A DNA stretch of 64,000 bases from contig CANFBW010000009.1 of assembly GCA_947444925.1 (NCBI GenBank), forward strand, positions 1 through 64,000, in the 5' to 3' direction. Below the pieces are notes generated by a model. The model worked only from the letters and a program-made list of their open reading frames with translations. It did no database searches and had not been told where the DNA came from. The stretch comes from Flavobacteriales bacterium. Its GTDB lineage: Bacteria > Bacteroidota > Bacteroidia > Flavobacteriales_C > GCA-002722245. Shown here one piece after another: positions 9,524 through 19,456 of the stretch (its first letter is position 1; every line of letters starts with the position of its first letter). Both the position numbers and the translations under genes were made by a program.

Positions 9524-10113
9524 TATGCTAAAACTCTTTTTTGCTCGTATTCCTTTATTTTGTCTTTAATGCTCAAGAGGTAGTCGATATTATCGAAACC
9601 ATTGATCATACATACTTTTTTGTAAGCATTGATTTCAAAATTTTCGCTTTCTCCGCTCGCAGTAATTTGAATGAACTGGTTTTCAAGATCCACCTTAATT
9701 TCAGACTTTGGATCTGCTTCGATCGCATTAAACATCTTTTGTAAAAACATTGCGCTCACAGTGATAGGTAATAAACCATTGTTCAGCGCATTGTTTTTAA
9801 AAATGTCGGCAAAGAATGAAGAAACCACTACTTTAAAACCATAATCATGAATGGCCCAAGCAGCGTGTTCACGACTTGATCCGCAGCCGAAGTTTTTACC
9901 GGCCACTAAAATTTTGCCGCTGTATTTAGCGTCATTCAGCACGAAGTCTTTAGGCGTATTGTCGCCATTGTATCTCCAGTCTCTGAATAAATTTTCGCCA
10001 AAACCATCACGTGTTGTCGCTTTTAAAAAACGCGCCGGAATGATTTGATCGGTGTCTATATTTTCTACAGATACGGGTACTGCAGTGCTGATTAAAGATT
10101 GAAATTTTTCCAT
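9523..10113 (-). CDS. leuD: 3-isopropylmalate dehydratase small subunit
   Basis: [32 protein letters not shown]. Confidence 0.96.
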   Translation of the reverse strand: MEKFQSLISTAVPVSVENIDTDQIIPARFLKATTRDGFGENLFRDWRYNGDNTPKDFVLNDAKYSGKILVAGKNFGCGSSREHAAWAIHDYGFKVVVSSFFADIFKNNALNNGLLPITVSAMFLQKMFNAIEADPKSEIKVDLENQFIQITASGESENFEINAYKKVCMINGFDNIDYLLSIKDKIKEYEQKRVLA

Positions 10114-10124
10114 GCTTTTATAAA

Positions 10125-11528
10125 CTAAATTAATTCTCTAACATCTGTTAAGTATCCATTGATTGCTGTGGCCGCCGCAGTAGCAGGACTCGCTAATAAA
10201 GTGCGTGCACCAGGGCCCTGACGTCCTTCAAAATTTCTATTTGATGTCGACACGCAATATTCTCCTGCAGGAACTTTATCGTCGTTCATAGCCAAACAGG
10301 CAGAGCAGCCTGGTTGGCGAATTTCAAAACCTGCCGCTTCCAGCACTTTGTCAATGCCTTCCGCGTAAATTTGTTTTTCTACTTGTTTTGATCCAGGAAC
10401 AATATATGCTTTTACATTGGCTGCTTTTTGTCGGCCTTTCACTACTTCGGCAACGATTCTGAAATCTTCAATGCGCGCATTGGTGCAACTTCCTACGAAA
10501 ACATAATTGATGGCTTTGCCCAATAATTTTTGTCCTGATTCCAAGCCCATGTATTCTAGCGCTTTGTTGAACGATTCTCTTTCTTTAACATCGTCGATGT
10601 CACTTGCGGAAGGTACATTTTCATTGATTTTGATACCCATTCCTGGATTGGTTCCATAAGTAATCATTGGCGCAATATCTGCTGCATCATAAGTATATTC
10701 AGCATCAAAAACAGCTTCCGCATCACTATACAATTCTTTCCATTCAGCCACTGCAGCATCAAATTCAGTACCTTTTGGAGCAAACTTTTTGCCATTAACA
10801 TAGTTGAAGGTTGTTTCATCGGGTGCAATCAATCCGCCCCGAGCGCCCATTTCAATGCTCATATTGCAAATGGTCATGCGTGCTTCCATACTCAAGCTAG
10901 TAATCGCTGAACCTGCGAACTCAATGAAATACCCCGTTCCGCCACCTGCTGTCAATTTAGCGATGCAGTATAAAATAATGTCTTTTGAATGAACGCCTTT
11001 TTTTAAGTCGCCATCAATGTTGATGCGCATTCTCATAGGCTTGTTTTGCAACAAACATTGTGTCGCTAAAACTTGTTCTACTTCGCTTGTACCGATGCCA
11101 AAAGCGATGCAACCGAAAGCACCGTGGGTGGAAGTGTGACTGTCGCCACAGACCATCGTCATTCCCGGACGTGTAATTCCCAATTCGGGTCCGATCACGT
11201 GCACAATACCTTGGTAAGGATGGTTGAGTCCGTACAATTCCACACCAAATTCAGCACAGTTGCTGATCAATTGATCCACTTGTTTTCGTGATAAATCGTT
11301 CTGAATTGGCAAATGCTGATTTTCAGTAGGTACGTTGTGGTCGGCAGTAGCCACTACTTGTTTGGTGTTGAATACAGGAATACCTCTTTTTCTAAGTCCT
11401 TCAAAAGCCTGTGGTGAAGTAACTTCGTGAATGTAATGGATATCGATGTAAAATACTTCGGGTCCATCGGGTATGGTAGTGACAACGTGTTTGTCCCAAA
11501 TTTTATCGAATAAGGTTTTTCCAGACAT
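10125..11528 (-). CDS. leuC: 3-isopropylmalate dehydratase large subunit
   Basis: [40 protein letters not shown]. Confidence 0.97.
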   Translation of the reverse strand: MSGKTLFDKIWDKHVVTTIPDGPEVFYIDIHYIHEVTSPQAFEGLRKRGIPVFNTKQVVATADHNVPTENQHLPIQNDLSRKQVDQLISNCAEFGVELYGLNHPYQGIVHVIGPELGITRPGMTMVCGDSHTSTHGAFGCIAFGIGTSEVEQVLATQCLLQNKPMRMRINIDGDLKKGVHSKDIILYCIAKLTAGGGTGYFIEFAGSAITSLSMEARMTICNMSIEMGARGGLIAPDETTFNYVNGKKFAPKGTEFDAAVAEWKELYSDAEAVFDAEYTYDAADIAPMITYGTNPGMGIKINENVPSASDIDDVKERESFNKALEYMGLESGQKLLGKAINYVFVGSCTNARIEDFRIVAEVVKGRQKAANVKAYIVPGSKQVEKQIYAEGIDKVLEAAGFEIRQPGCSACLAMNDDKVPAGEYCVSTSNRNFEGRQGPGARTLLASPATAAATAINGYLTDVRELI

Positions 11529-11570
11529 ATAAATAAGTGCTTTGTTTTTAATTAATAGTAGAGTAGAGGC

Positions 11571-12713
11571 TTAGCTTTTTAAAATAGCTAACAAATCCTC
11601 GTCGCTTACCGTTTTTTGTTTGTCGGCAACTTTGATGAATTTCGCGTAAATCACATTTAATTCATCTTTGGTAACGTTGTATCCCAGTAATTTTGCTTTG
11701 TAGGCAACGGCTGCTCTTCCGCTTCTGGCGGTAAGTGTAATGGTGCTTTGATCAACACCAACATCCAAAGGATTCATGATTTCGTAATTTTCGCGGTGTT
11801 TGATTACGCCGTCTTGGTGAATGCCTGACGAGTGGGCGAAGGCATTGTCACCGATAATGGCTTTGTTTGCCTGAACAGGCATTTTCATGATGTCAGCAAC
11901 CATGCGACTGGTTTTTGCCAAAAGTTTTGTATTGATATTGGTGTCGTAGCCCAAATGGCTGTGTTGTTTCAAAATCATCACCACTTCTTCTAATGCAGTA
12001 TTTCCAGCGCGTTCTCCAATTCCGTTGATAGTGCATTCAACCTGACGCGCACCATTGAAAACACCGCTGACCGAGTTGGCTGTTGATAAACCTAAGTCGT
12101 CGTGGCAATGCGTTGAAACGGTACATTTTTCAATGCCTTTGACGTTTTCCATCAAGAACTTAATTTTCTCACCATACTGTTGCGGCAAGCAATAGCCAGT
12201 GGTATCAGGAATGTTCAACACAGTTGCGCCAGCATTGACGACCGCTTGAATCACTTTGGCTAAAAAAACATTGTCGGTTCTTCCTGCGTCTTCGGCATAA
12301 AACTCAACATCTTCCACAAAGGTTTTTGCGTACTTAACGCAAAAAACTGCTTTCTCTAACAATTGATCCTCTGTCAAACGCAACTTGTGCACACGGTGCA
12401 TTTCTGAAGTAGCGATGCCGGTATGAATTCTACCTCTTTTTGCAAAAGCAATAGATTCTCCTGCTACTTTAATGTCTTGTTCTACGGCTCTAGATAACGC
12501 GCAAATGGTTGCGTTTTTAATCGCTTTTGAAATTTGAACTACTGATTCAAAATCGCCTGGACTAGAAACAGGAAAACCAGCTTCAATGATATCAACACCT
12601 AATTCCTCTAATTGTAGTGCAATAATGATTTTTTCTTCAGTATTTAATTTGCAGCCTGGCACTTGCTCGCCGTCGCGTAATGTAGTGTCAAAAATGTCAA
12701 CTTTCTTTGTCAT
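11571..12713 (-). CDS. leuA: 2-isopropylmalate synthase, short form
   Basis: [45 protein letters not shown]; 380 aa, too short for the C-terminal regulatory domain. Confidence 0.9.
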   Translation of the reverse strand: MTKKVDIFDTTLRDGEQVPGCKLNTEEKIIIALQLEELGVDIIEAGFPVSSPGDFESVVQISKAIKNATICALSRAVEQDIKVAGESIAFAKRGRIHTGIATSEMHRVHKLRLTEDQLLEKAVFCVKYAKTFVEDVEFYAEDAGRTDNVFLAKVIQAVVNAGATVLNIPDTTGYCLPQQYGEKIKFLMENVKGIEKCTVSTHCHDDLGLSTANSVSGVFNGARQVECTINGIGERAGNTALEEVVMILKQHSHLGYDTNINTKLLAKTSRMVADIMKMPVQANKAIIGDNAFAHSSGIHQDGVIKHRENYEIMNPLDVGVDQSTITLTARSGRAAVAYKAKLLGYNVTKDELNVIYAKFIKVADKQKTVSDEDLLAILKS

Positions 12714-12905
12714 ATTGAATTTGGTAATCTAGGTTATAGTCGATCTAGCGTTTCAAAACTATACAATTGTTATTTTGTTCTGAAAAATTCCTCGATTCAT
12801 ATTCTTCTATTTAATTACGTTCAAAGTTTTTTGTATATTCGAAATAATTAAACAATAATTTGATATACAGAATATTGCGTTTTTAATATTTTTGATTATT
12901 ATACT

Positions 12906-14480
12906 ATGTCTATAAAGAATTCAGACCAATTGTTTCAATTGATCAAGACCTTAACTAAGGGAGAGAAAAGGCATTTTAAATTAGTGGTAACTCGTCATAA
13001 AGGTGGTGAAAACGCTAAGTTTTTAAAGCTTTTCGACCTGGTCGACAGCATGCCCAATTATAACGAAGAAAAAATTCTAGACAAGGAAAAGAGTATTAGT
13101 CCCGCACAATTACCTAACCTCAAGCAACACTTGTACAAGCAAGTGATGCAGAGCTTACGCATGCTGCACGCGTCCAATGACATAGATTTGAAAATCAGAG
13201 AGCAAATTGACTATGCTAGTATTTTATACAACAAATGCCTTTACCAGCAAAGTGCCAAGGTGCTAGAAAAGGCAAAGGAAATGGCGAAAAAGTTTGGTAA
13301 AACCGTACTCTTACTGGATATTCATGAAATTGAAAAGAAGCTGGTCACTAAGTTTGTGCGCAGAAATATTCAGAATAGGGTAGAAGAGTTAATACCCGAA
13401 GGAGAGCGCCTTCAATCACAGTTGAACAACATCAATACTTTCTCGAATTTATCAATGAAACTCTATGCGTTCTACTTAAAAATAGGTTTTATACGTAACA
13501 GCAAAGACTTTGAATTAGCCAATAGTTTTTTGTATTCAACACTACCTGTTTTTCAAGAAGCACTTTTGTCAACAGAAGAAAAAATACATTTATTTGACTC
13601 CTTGGTGGGTTACTACTTTTTTACGCAGGACTACAATAGAGGCTATGATTACGCTAAAAAATGGGTGGCTCTTTTTGATGAAAATCCGAGTTTGATCATT
13701 TCTAAATTAGAGATGTACATCAAAGGCGTGAATAGCTTGCTGAAATCGCAATCTAAACTAAGCTTGTTCAATGATTTCTTGGATACAAATCGCAAATTCG
13801 AAGAAGTGAAAAACTTGCCAGATATTTTCATTCCTGACAATATAAGTATTCAACTATTTAAATACTCTTCAAAACACAAAATTGAGTGTTATTTTATGTT
13901 GGGTGAATTTGACAAAGGCGCTTTAGAAGTAGACAAAATAGCAATTGACTTAGAATACTTTAAAGAAAAACTCAATCAATACGACTTACTGCTGTTTTAT
14001 TACAAATTTGCTTGTATGTATTTTGGCAACGACCAATACAAAGAAGCAGTGCACTACCTCAACGAAATAATCAACACCAAAGACGTTGATTTACGTGCCG
14101 ACATCCTAAGTTTCGCCAGAATATTGAATTTAATTTCGCACTACGAATTAAAAAACAATGACTTGGTCGACTATTATGTGAAGTCAACCTATCGTTTTTT
14201 AAGCAAGAAGGAAGACTTGCATTTGTTTCAAACCCGCATTATTCGCTTTTTGAAAAAACTCAATGTTGTGCGCACCGACAAAGAACTGCGCACCGCCTTC
14301 AAAGATTTGCGCGACCAACTGGCGCCACTGACAGGTAATTCCTATGAAAAAAGAGCCTTTATGTATTTCGACATCATTTCCTGGTTAGAGTCTAAAATTT
14401 ACAACAAACCTGTGCGGGAGATTATTCAATCAAAAGTTTTAAAAAGAGCCGTAGATCAGAATGCAAAACAATATGAATAG
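12906..14480 (+). CDS. Conserved helical-repeat protein of unknown function
   Basis: 524-aa ORF, helix-rich; LTKGEKRHFKL N-terminus resembles a Bacteroidota family I recognise only as uncharacterised. Confidence 0.75.
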   Translation: MSIKNSDQLFQLIKTLTKGEKRHFKLVVTRHKGGENAKFLKLFDLVDSMPNYNEEKILDKEKSISPAQLPNLKQHLYKQVMQSLRMLHASNDIDLKIREQIDYASILYNKCLYQQSAKVLEKAKEMAKKFGKTVLLLDIHEIEKKLVTKFVRRNIQNRVEELIPEGERLQSQLNNINTFSNLSMKLYAFYLKIGFIRNSKDFELANSFLYSTLPVFQEALLSTEEKIHLFDSLVGYYFFTQDYNRGYDYAKKWVALFDENPSLIISKLEMYIKGVNSLLKSQSKLSLFNDFLDTNRKFEEVKNLPDIFIPDNISIQLFKYSSKHKIECYFMLGEFDKGALEVDKIAIDLEYFKEKLNQYDLLLFYYKFACMYFGNDQYKEAVHYLNEIINTKDVDLRADILSFARILNLISHYELKNNDLVDYYVKSTYRFLSKKEDLHLFQTRIIRFLKKLNVVRTDKELRTAFKDLRDQLAPLTGNSYEKRAFMYFDIISWLESKIYNKPVREIIQSKVLKRAVDQNAKQYE

Positions 14481-14545
14481 ATTTTGCGAACCATTTTAAT
14501 TTGCGCTCGTTAAAGAAGGACGACGCATTTACTAAAACAGAATTT

Positions 14546-14668
14546 ATGATCTATCTTATTTCATCGCTTATTGCAGTCTCTATTTTGATGAGCATCGTTG
14601 CGCTTCGGAACAAAAAGAAAGTTCAGCCGATTTTACTATTAGTAAAAAAGAACAACATCCACCGGTGA
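14546..14668 (+). CDS. Possible 40-aa single-TM small protein
   Basis: MIYLISSLIAVSILMSIVALRNKKKVQPILLLVKKNNIHR; hydrophobic segment followed by Lys-rich tail. Confidence 0.3.
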   Translation: MIYLISSLIAVSILMSIVALRNKKKVQPILLLVKKNNIHR

Positions 14669-14722
14669 TGTAAACACAAATAGAACTCTGGAACGGAAAA
14701 CATACATTTAAAAACAAATGCT

Positions 14723-15211
14723 ATGAAAAAAAGTACGACCTTATTATCCGCCCTTTTCTTTGCTGCAATCAGCATCAATGCTCAAAATAAGAGCACAAGC
14801 AACAATGAAATAAAAAATAACTCAAGTACTTTAACAGCGTCTTCTGATGAGGGTGCAGGCAGCGGATCAGGCGGCAGCAGCGCTAGTACCAAGTTGTCGC
14901 AAACTGAAATCGCGCCCTGTGCGGCAATGAACTCTATTGAATTCAGCAGTACGCTGTCTGCGCTGGAGTCAAAAAATTTTTCAGATTCGAAGATGGAGCT
15001 TGCGAAACAGCTGGCAAATAACAATTGTTTTTCAACCGATCAAGTGTATCAGTTGATGAAACTTTTTGCGTCGGAAGATCAAAAAGTGGAACTCGCGAAA
15101 TACTGCTATATGAAAACAACAGATCAAAAGAATTACTATCAGCTAAACGATGGATTTGCTTACAAAGGCAGCATTGACGAACTAAGCGCATACATCAAAG
15201 CAAAAAACTAA
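14723..15211 (+). CDS. Secreted DUF4476-domain protein
   Basis: Signal peptide ending AQ, Ser/Gly linker, then FSTDQVYQLMKLFASEDQKVELAKYCY...NYYQLNDGFAYKGSIDELSAYI. Confidence 0.75.
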   Translation: MKKSTTLLSALFFAAISINAQNKSTSNNEIKNNSSTLTASSDEGAGSGSGGSSASTKLSQTEIAPCAAMNSIEFSSTLSALESKNFSDSKMELAKQLANNNCFSTDQVYQLMKLFASEDQKVELAKYCYMKTTDQKNYYQLNDGFAYKGSIDELSAYIKAKN

Positions 15212-15218
15212 AATGTAC

Positions 15219-15262
15219 AGCAAAAAAAAACGCCTTGAATTTCAAGGCGTTTTTTTTTGCTG
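15219..15262 (+). terminator. Rho-independent terminator
   Basis: agcaaaaaaaaacgccttgaatttcaaggcgtttttttttgct, near-perfect palindrome. Confidence 0.85.
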
Positions 15263-15610
15263 TATTCAGGAATTCATCCCTCACATGAAAGTAAATATTT
15301 TGAATATCCTATTAAGGAATTTCAACTTTTAAGCATTTTTGATGAAGATTAGATTGAATAAGAGAATTTGTGCCCATATAAAAAATACAAAATGATCATT
15401 CTTTTACACGGGAAAATATATTTTACAAAGCCATTTACGATTTTATTGTAAGTCAAAAACAAATGCATGGCGATAGTATGACTACTGATCAGCTAAGTAT
15501 CATAAATCGACTCATCAGGCTAGGTGAAATAGAGTAGCGCTTGTTTTATGGCTTCTAAAGCTTTTTTTACTGATTTAAAGCTGTTTATATTTGCTCTACA
15601 GAACGAGCTT

Positions 15611-15659
15611 TTTCTCACAATACCTCTTTTTAGGTATTGTATCCCCCAGGTTTGAGAAA
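15611..15659. promoter_or_regulatory. Nested inverted repeat (possible structured leader or operator) upstream of the imelysin operon
   Basis: TTTCTC-ACAATACCT-cttttt-AGGTATTGT-atcccccaggtt-GAGAAA; inner 9-bp stem and outer 6-bp stem. Confidence 0.4.
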
Positions 15660-15870
15660 TACATTTGCTCCGTACTTAAAATACTGTGTTATGACTTCTA
15701 TGTAAAAAAACGGATCAAGCTTTGCTCTCCGTCAGTTTAGAGAGGCTTGTGGTTTCAAAGAGAAAAATTGACGTAAAAGCATAACAAGGGAACACTTAGA
15801 AAAACTGTTCTATGCACTAATCAAGACTTTTCTTATTCATATTTATTCGAATCTAAAATTAAATAAAACA

Positions 15871-17031
15871 ATGCGAACGATACTATCACTAAATATTTCA
15901 AAAACTTTTTTTGTAGGAGCCTTGGTTTTGACTGCTTTGGCAACTTCATGTACTAAAGATCCAATTATATGTGATACATGCGGTATTGCCCCCTCTTATG
16001 ATATTCCTGCAACGTATGTTTTCACAAGAAGCGATTCTTCTTCTGTGGATTATGCTGGCCAAACGAATAGAATCATGCAATTGGTGGAGTTGAATGCTAA
16101 ATTAAAAACAGGTGATGCCGGACAAAAATTGGATGCTCAGGTGTTAAAAGATATGTTTGCCAACGCGGGAGGCAATGGTGGTGGTGCTTTTACTTTCACG
16201 TCTACTCGTCAGTTGAAAGACAAATGTTTTTCTTTGGACGCGTCGATATATGCGGCTTTGTATGATTCTGTGGCCCTTGCAAGCGACAGTGGTGCAGTGG
16301 GCGCTTTGGCGGCAAACGGTAAAGCGGGTTTAATTAAAAGAAGCAGCGGATCAACTATTTTGATTGATAAAAATGGATTTGAGTATACACAGGTCAACCA
16401 AAAAGGCCTGATGGGCGCAGTTTTTTTGTACCAGATTTTCAACTCGTATTTATCAGAAGCTAAAATTGGTGATGCGGTAGACAACACTACTTTGGTAGCC
16501 GGAAAAAATTATACTGCCATGGAGCATGCGGCAGATGAGGCTTTTGGATATTTTGGTGCTCCCATCGATTTTTCGTCCAACTATACAGGTACGGGCACAC
16601 CTCGTTACTGGGCAAGCTACAGTAAAGAAATGGATGCTGTTACAGGGTGCAGCGACAGAATCATGAAAGCATTTAGAACCATGAGAGCTGCCATCAGCAA
16701 TAAAGACATGACGGTTAAAAATGCCCAACGTGAAATTTTGTATGTCGAGTTGGATAAATTAGTGGCGTCGTGCATCATTCATTATGCTAACGCTGTTTTG
16801 AAGGAAACCAATCCTGGCAATAAGTTTCACGCGATGTCTGAAATGTACGGATTTATGCAAGCTTTGAAATACAATACGGTGGAGAAAAGAAAAATTACTA
16901 ATTCAGAACTGACTGTTCTTTTTGGATACTTGGGAACTAATCTTTGGAATGTTACGGAACAAGGGTTGACCAATCTTAAGAATGATTTGGCAACACGTTA
17001 CGGACTGGAATCAATTAAAAGCACATTGTAA
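15871..17031 (+). CDS. DUF4856 lipoprotein
   Basis: Lipobox LATSC; SSVDYAGQTNRIMQLVEL, AMEHAADEAFGYFGAP. Confidence 0.8.
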   Translation: MRTILSLNISKTFFVGALVLTALATSCTKDPIICDTCGIAPSYDIPATYVFTRSDSSSVDYAGQTNRIMQLVELNAKLKTGDAGQKLDAQVLKDMFANAGGNGGGAFTFTSTRQLKDKCFSLDASIYAALYDSVALASDSGAVGALAANGKAGLIKRSSGSTILIDKNGFEYTQVNQKGLMGAVFLYQIFNSYLSEAKIGDAVDNTTLVAGKNYTAMEHAADEAFGYFGAPIDFSSNYTGTGTPRYWASYSKEMDAVTGCSDRIMKAFRTMRAAISNKDMTVKNAQREILYVELDKLVASCIIHYANAVLKETNPGNKFHAMSEMYGFMQALKYNTVEKRKITNSELTVLFGYLGTNLWNVTEQGLTNLKNDLATRYGLESIKSTL

Positions 17032-17033
17032 TC

Positions 17034-18119
17034 ATGAACTTCAGAATACTCGGCATCATATCTGTGCTTTTATTTTCATCTTCCTGCACAGACAAGCAAA
17101 AAGCAGCAGAGAAAACTTTTGATTTAAAAGGAATGTTGGAAAACGTTGGAAACAATATTATCGTTCCTTCTTACCAAAGTTTTCAAAGTACTGTAAATAT
17201 TCTGAGTACTGCTGTTGATACCTTCGTGGCTAATCCTACGACGCAGCATTTGCTGGATACGAGAGCGGCATTTAAAAGTGCTTATATCAGCTGGCAAAAA
17301 TGCGATGTTTTTGATTTTGGTCCGGCGATGGATCATTCTCTGCGCGCTAATTTCAACGTGTATCCTGCTGATACTTCAAAAATAACCAGCAATGTTGGTT
17401 CAGGTTCAATAAATATGGATCTTTTGGATAACTCTGCTGCTAAAGGTTTTCCGGCCATTGATTTTTTACTGTATGGCGAAAATAAAACCGATGCGTATAT
17501 ATTGTCTCTTTATATGACCGATGCTAAAGCGAACAACAGAAAACAGTATTTAAAGGCTTTAGTGAGTGCTATAAGAACCAAAACTGATGCAGTAGTGGGT
17601 GCGTGGAGCGCTTACAAATCCGTTTTCAATTCTAGTTTAGGTTATAGCGTTGGAAGCTCTTCGGGTTTGCTGGTGAATGCCATGAATGAATATTATGAAA
17701 GATATTTGCGCGATGGAAAAGTAGGTATTCCGGTGGGCATACGCTCTTTGGGAATTGCCTTGCCAAAACAAACGGAAGCATATTACGGTGGATTTTCATC
17801 AGAATTATTGAATGCAAGTATTCAGTCTTTTTACCTTCTTTATTTAGGAAAGCATGGATCTACCAATGGCTTAGGTTTGGATGATCACTTGGGGGCATAC
17901 GATGGCGCAAGTATTGACCAAACTTTACAAAGTTATCTTACGGATGCTTCTGCGGCTTGCGCTACCTTGAGCGATCCTTTGTCGCAAACTATTACCAACA
18001 ATCAGTCTTCAGTAGAAGCTGTATATTATAAATTGCAAAAAGTTATCATCCCTTTTAAAGTAGATATGCCTTCAAAACTAGGCATATTAATTTCTTATCA
18101 GGATAACGACGGCGATTGA
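17034..18119 (+). CDS. Imelysin-family (peptidase M75-like) lipoprotein
   Basis: Lipobox SSSC; IVPSYQSFQS..., WQKCDVFDFGPAMDHSLR, GFPAIDFLLYGE, GSTNGLGLDDHL. Confidence 0.8.
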   Translation: MNFRILGIISVLLFSSSCTDKQKAAEKTFDLKGMLENVGNNIIVPSYQSFQSTVNILSTAVDTFVANPTTQHLLDTRAAFKSAYISWQKCDVFDFGPAMDHSLRANFNVYPADTSKITSNVGSGSINMDLLDNSAAKGFPAIDFLLYGENKTDAYILSLYMTDAKANNRKQYLKALVSAIRTKTDAVVGAWSAYKSVFNSSLGYSVGSSSGLLVNAMNEYYERYLRDGKVGIPVGIRSLGIALPKQTEAYYGGFSSELLNASIQSFYLLYLGKHGSTNGLGLDDHLGAYDGASIDQTLQSYLTDASAACATLSDPLSQTITNNQSSVEAVYYKLQKVIIPFKVDMPSKLGILISYQDNDGD

Positions 18120-19456
18120 TGAAACGCTTTTTAACCTTCATTCATCAGCCTGTGCATATTGCCCCACTGGCAATTTTCAGAATTTTGTTTGGTGCGATGA
18201 TGTTTTTCAGTATTCTTCGCTTTGCCGCTAAAGGATGGATTTACGATTTGTATGTTAAGCCTCAGTTTTTCTTTGCTTATCCCGGGTTTGAATGGTTAAA
18301 ACCTTTGGGTGCGAGTGGAATGTATTTTGTTTTCGCTGCTTTGGCCCTGAGTTTTTTAATGGTGATGCTGGGCTTGTTTTACCGTGTTTCAAGCGTTGCT
18401 GCCTTTTTGCTTTTTACTTATGTTGAATTGTTGGATAGAAGCAATTATCTAAATCATTATTATTTCATCAGCATCGTTTCTTTTCTCTTATGCTTTTTGC
18501 CAGCGCATCGTTTTTTTTCACTGGACGTTAAAAGAAAGCCGTCGCTTAAAATTACCCATATTCCCTTTTGGATGACCGCTGCTATCAAGCTGCAATTGGG
18601 GATGGTTTACTTTTTTGCAGGAGTGGCTAAAATTAATTACGATTGGTTGTTTAACGCAATGCCTTTGCAACTGTGGCTGCCACCGCGACAAGATATGCCG
18701 CTCATTGGCTTTTTATTTAAATATACCGGGGTGGCCTATTTTTTCAGTTGGTTTGGTTGTATTTATGATTTAACGATTCCCTTCTTTTTGTGTTTCAGGA
18801 AAACACGTCCGTGGGCTTATTTTTTTGTAATTGTTTTTCATGTGTTAACCGGAATGCTCTTTTATATTGGTATGTTTCCCTACATCATGATTGTTTCAAC
18901 CCTGGTGTTTTTTGGCGAAGAGTTTCATTTGAAAGTGATTTCCTTTTTTGGGGGGAATCAACTCTCGAACAATAAAATCAATGCTCTTCCAACTCTAAAA
19001 ATGACATTGCTGCCGGTCTTTTTAAGCATCTTCTTTTTTATTCAAATTCTTCTTCCTTTTCGTTATATCCTTTATCCTGGAAAATTATTCTGGCATGAAG
19101 AAGGCTACCGCTTTTCGTGGAGGGTGATGCTCATGGAAAAAGGAGGCTATGCCGTCTTTAAGCTAAAAGATAAGGATAGCGGCAGAAAATGGGAGGTGAA
19201 AAACTACGATTTCCTCACTCCAGTGCAGGAAAAAATGATGAGTACTCAGCCAGATATGCTACTTCAGTTTGCCCACTTTTTAGAAGCAAAATACCATAAA
19301 GAGGGTATTAGGAATCTGGAGATAAAAGTGGAATGTTATGTAACTTTGAACGGCTCATCCAGCCAGCTTTTAATTGATCCCGAAGTTGATTTAACGCAGA
19401 TTGAAGAAGGGCTTGGCAGCAGAAAATGGGTGTTACCTTTTAGAGAGAATGAATAA
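18119..19456 (+). CDS. HTTM / vitamin K-dependent gamma-carboxylase-like membrane protein
   Basis: PLAIFRILFGAMMFFS, multiple TM helices, DRSNYLNHYYFI, HxEGYRFSWRVMLMEK. Confidence 0.85.
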   Translation: MKRFLTFIHQPVHIAPLAIFRILFGAMMFFSILRFAAKGWIYDLYVKPQFFFAYPGFEWLKPLGASGMYFVFAALALSFLMVMLGLFYRVSSVAAFLLFTYVELLDRSNYLNHYYFISIVSFLLCFLPAHRFFSLDVKRKPSLKITHIPFWMTAAIKLQLGMVYFFAGVAKINYDWLFNAMPLQLWLPPRQDMPLIGFLFKYTGVAYFFSWFGCIYDLTIPFFLCFRKTRPWAYFFVIVFHVLTGMLFYIGMFPYIMIVSTLVFFGEEFHLKVISFFGGNQLSNNKINALPTLKMTLLPVFLSIFFFIQILLPFRYILYPGKLFWHEEGYRFSWRVMLMEKGGYAVFKLKDKDSGRKWEVKNYDFLTPVQEKMMSTQPDMLLQFAHFLEAKYHKEGIRNLEIKVECYVTLNGSSSQLLIDPEVDLTQIEEGLGSRKWVLPFRENE

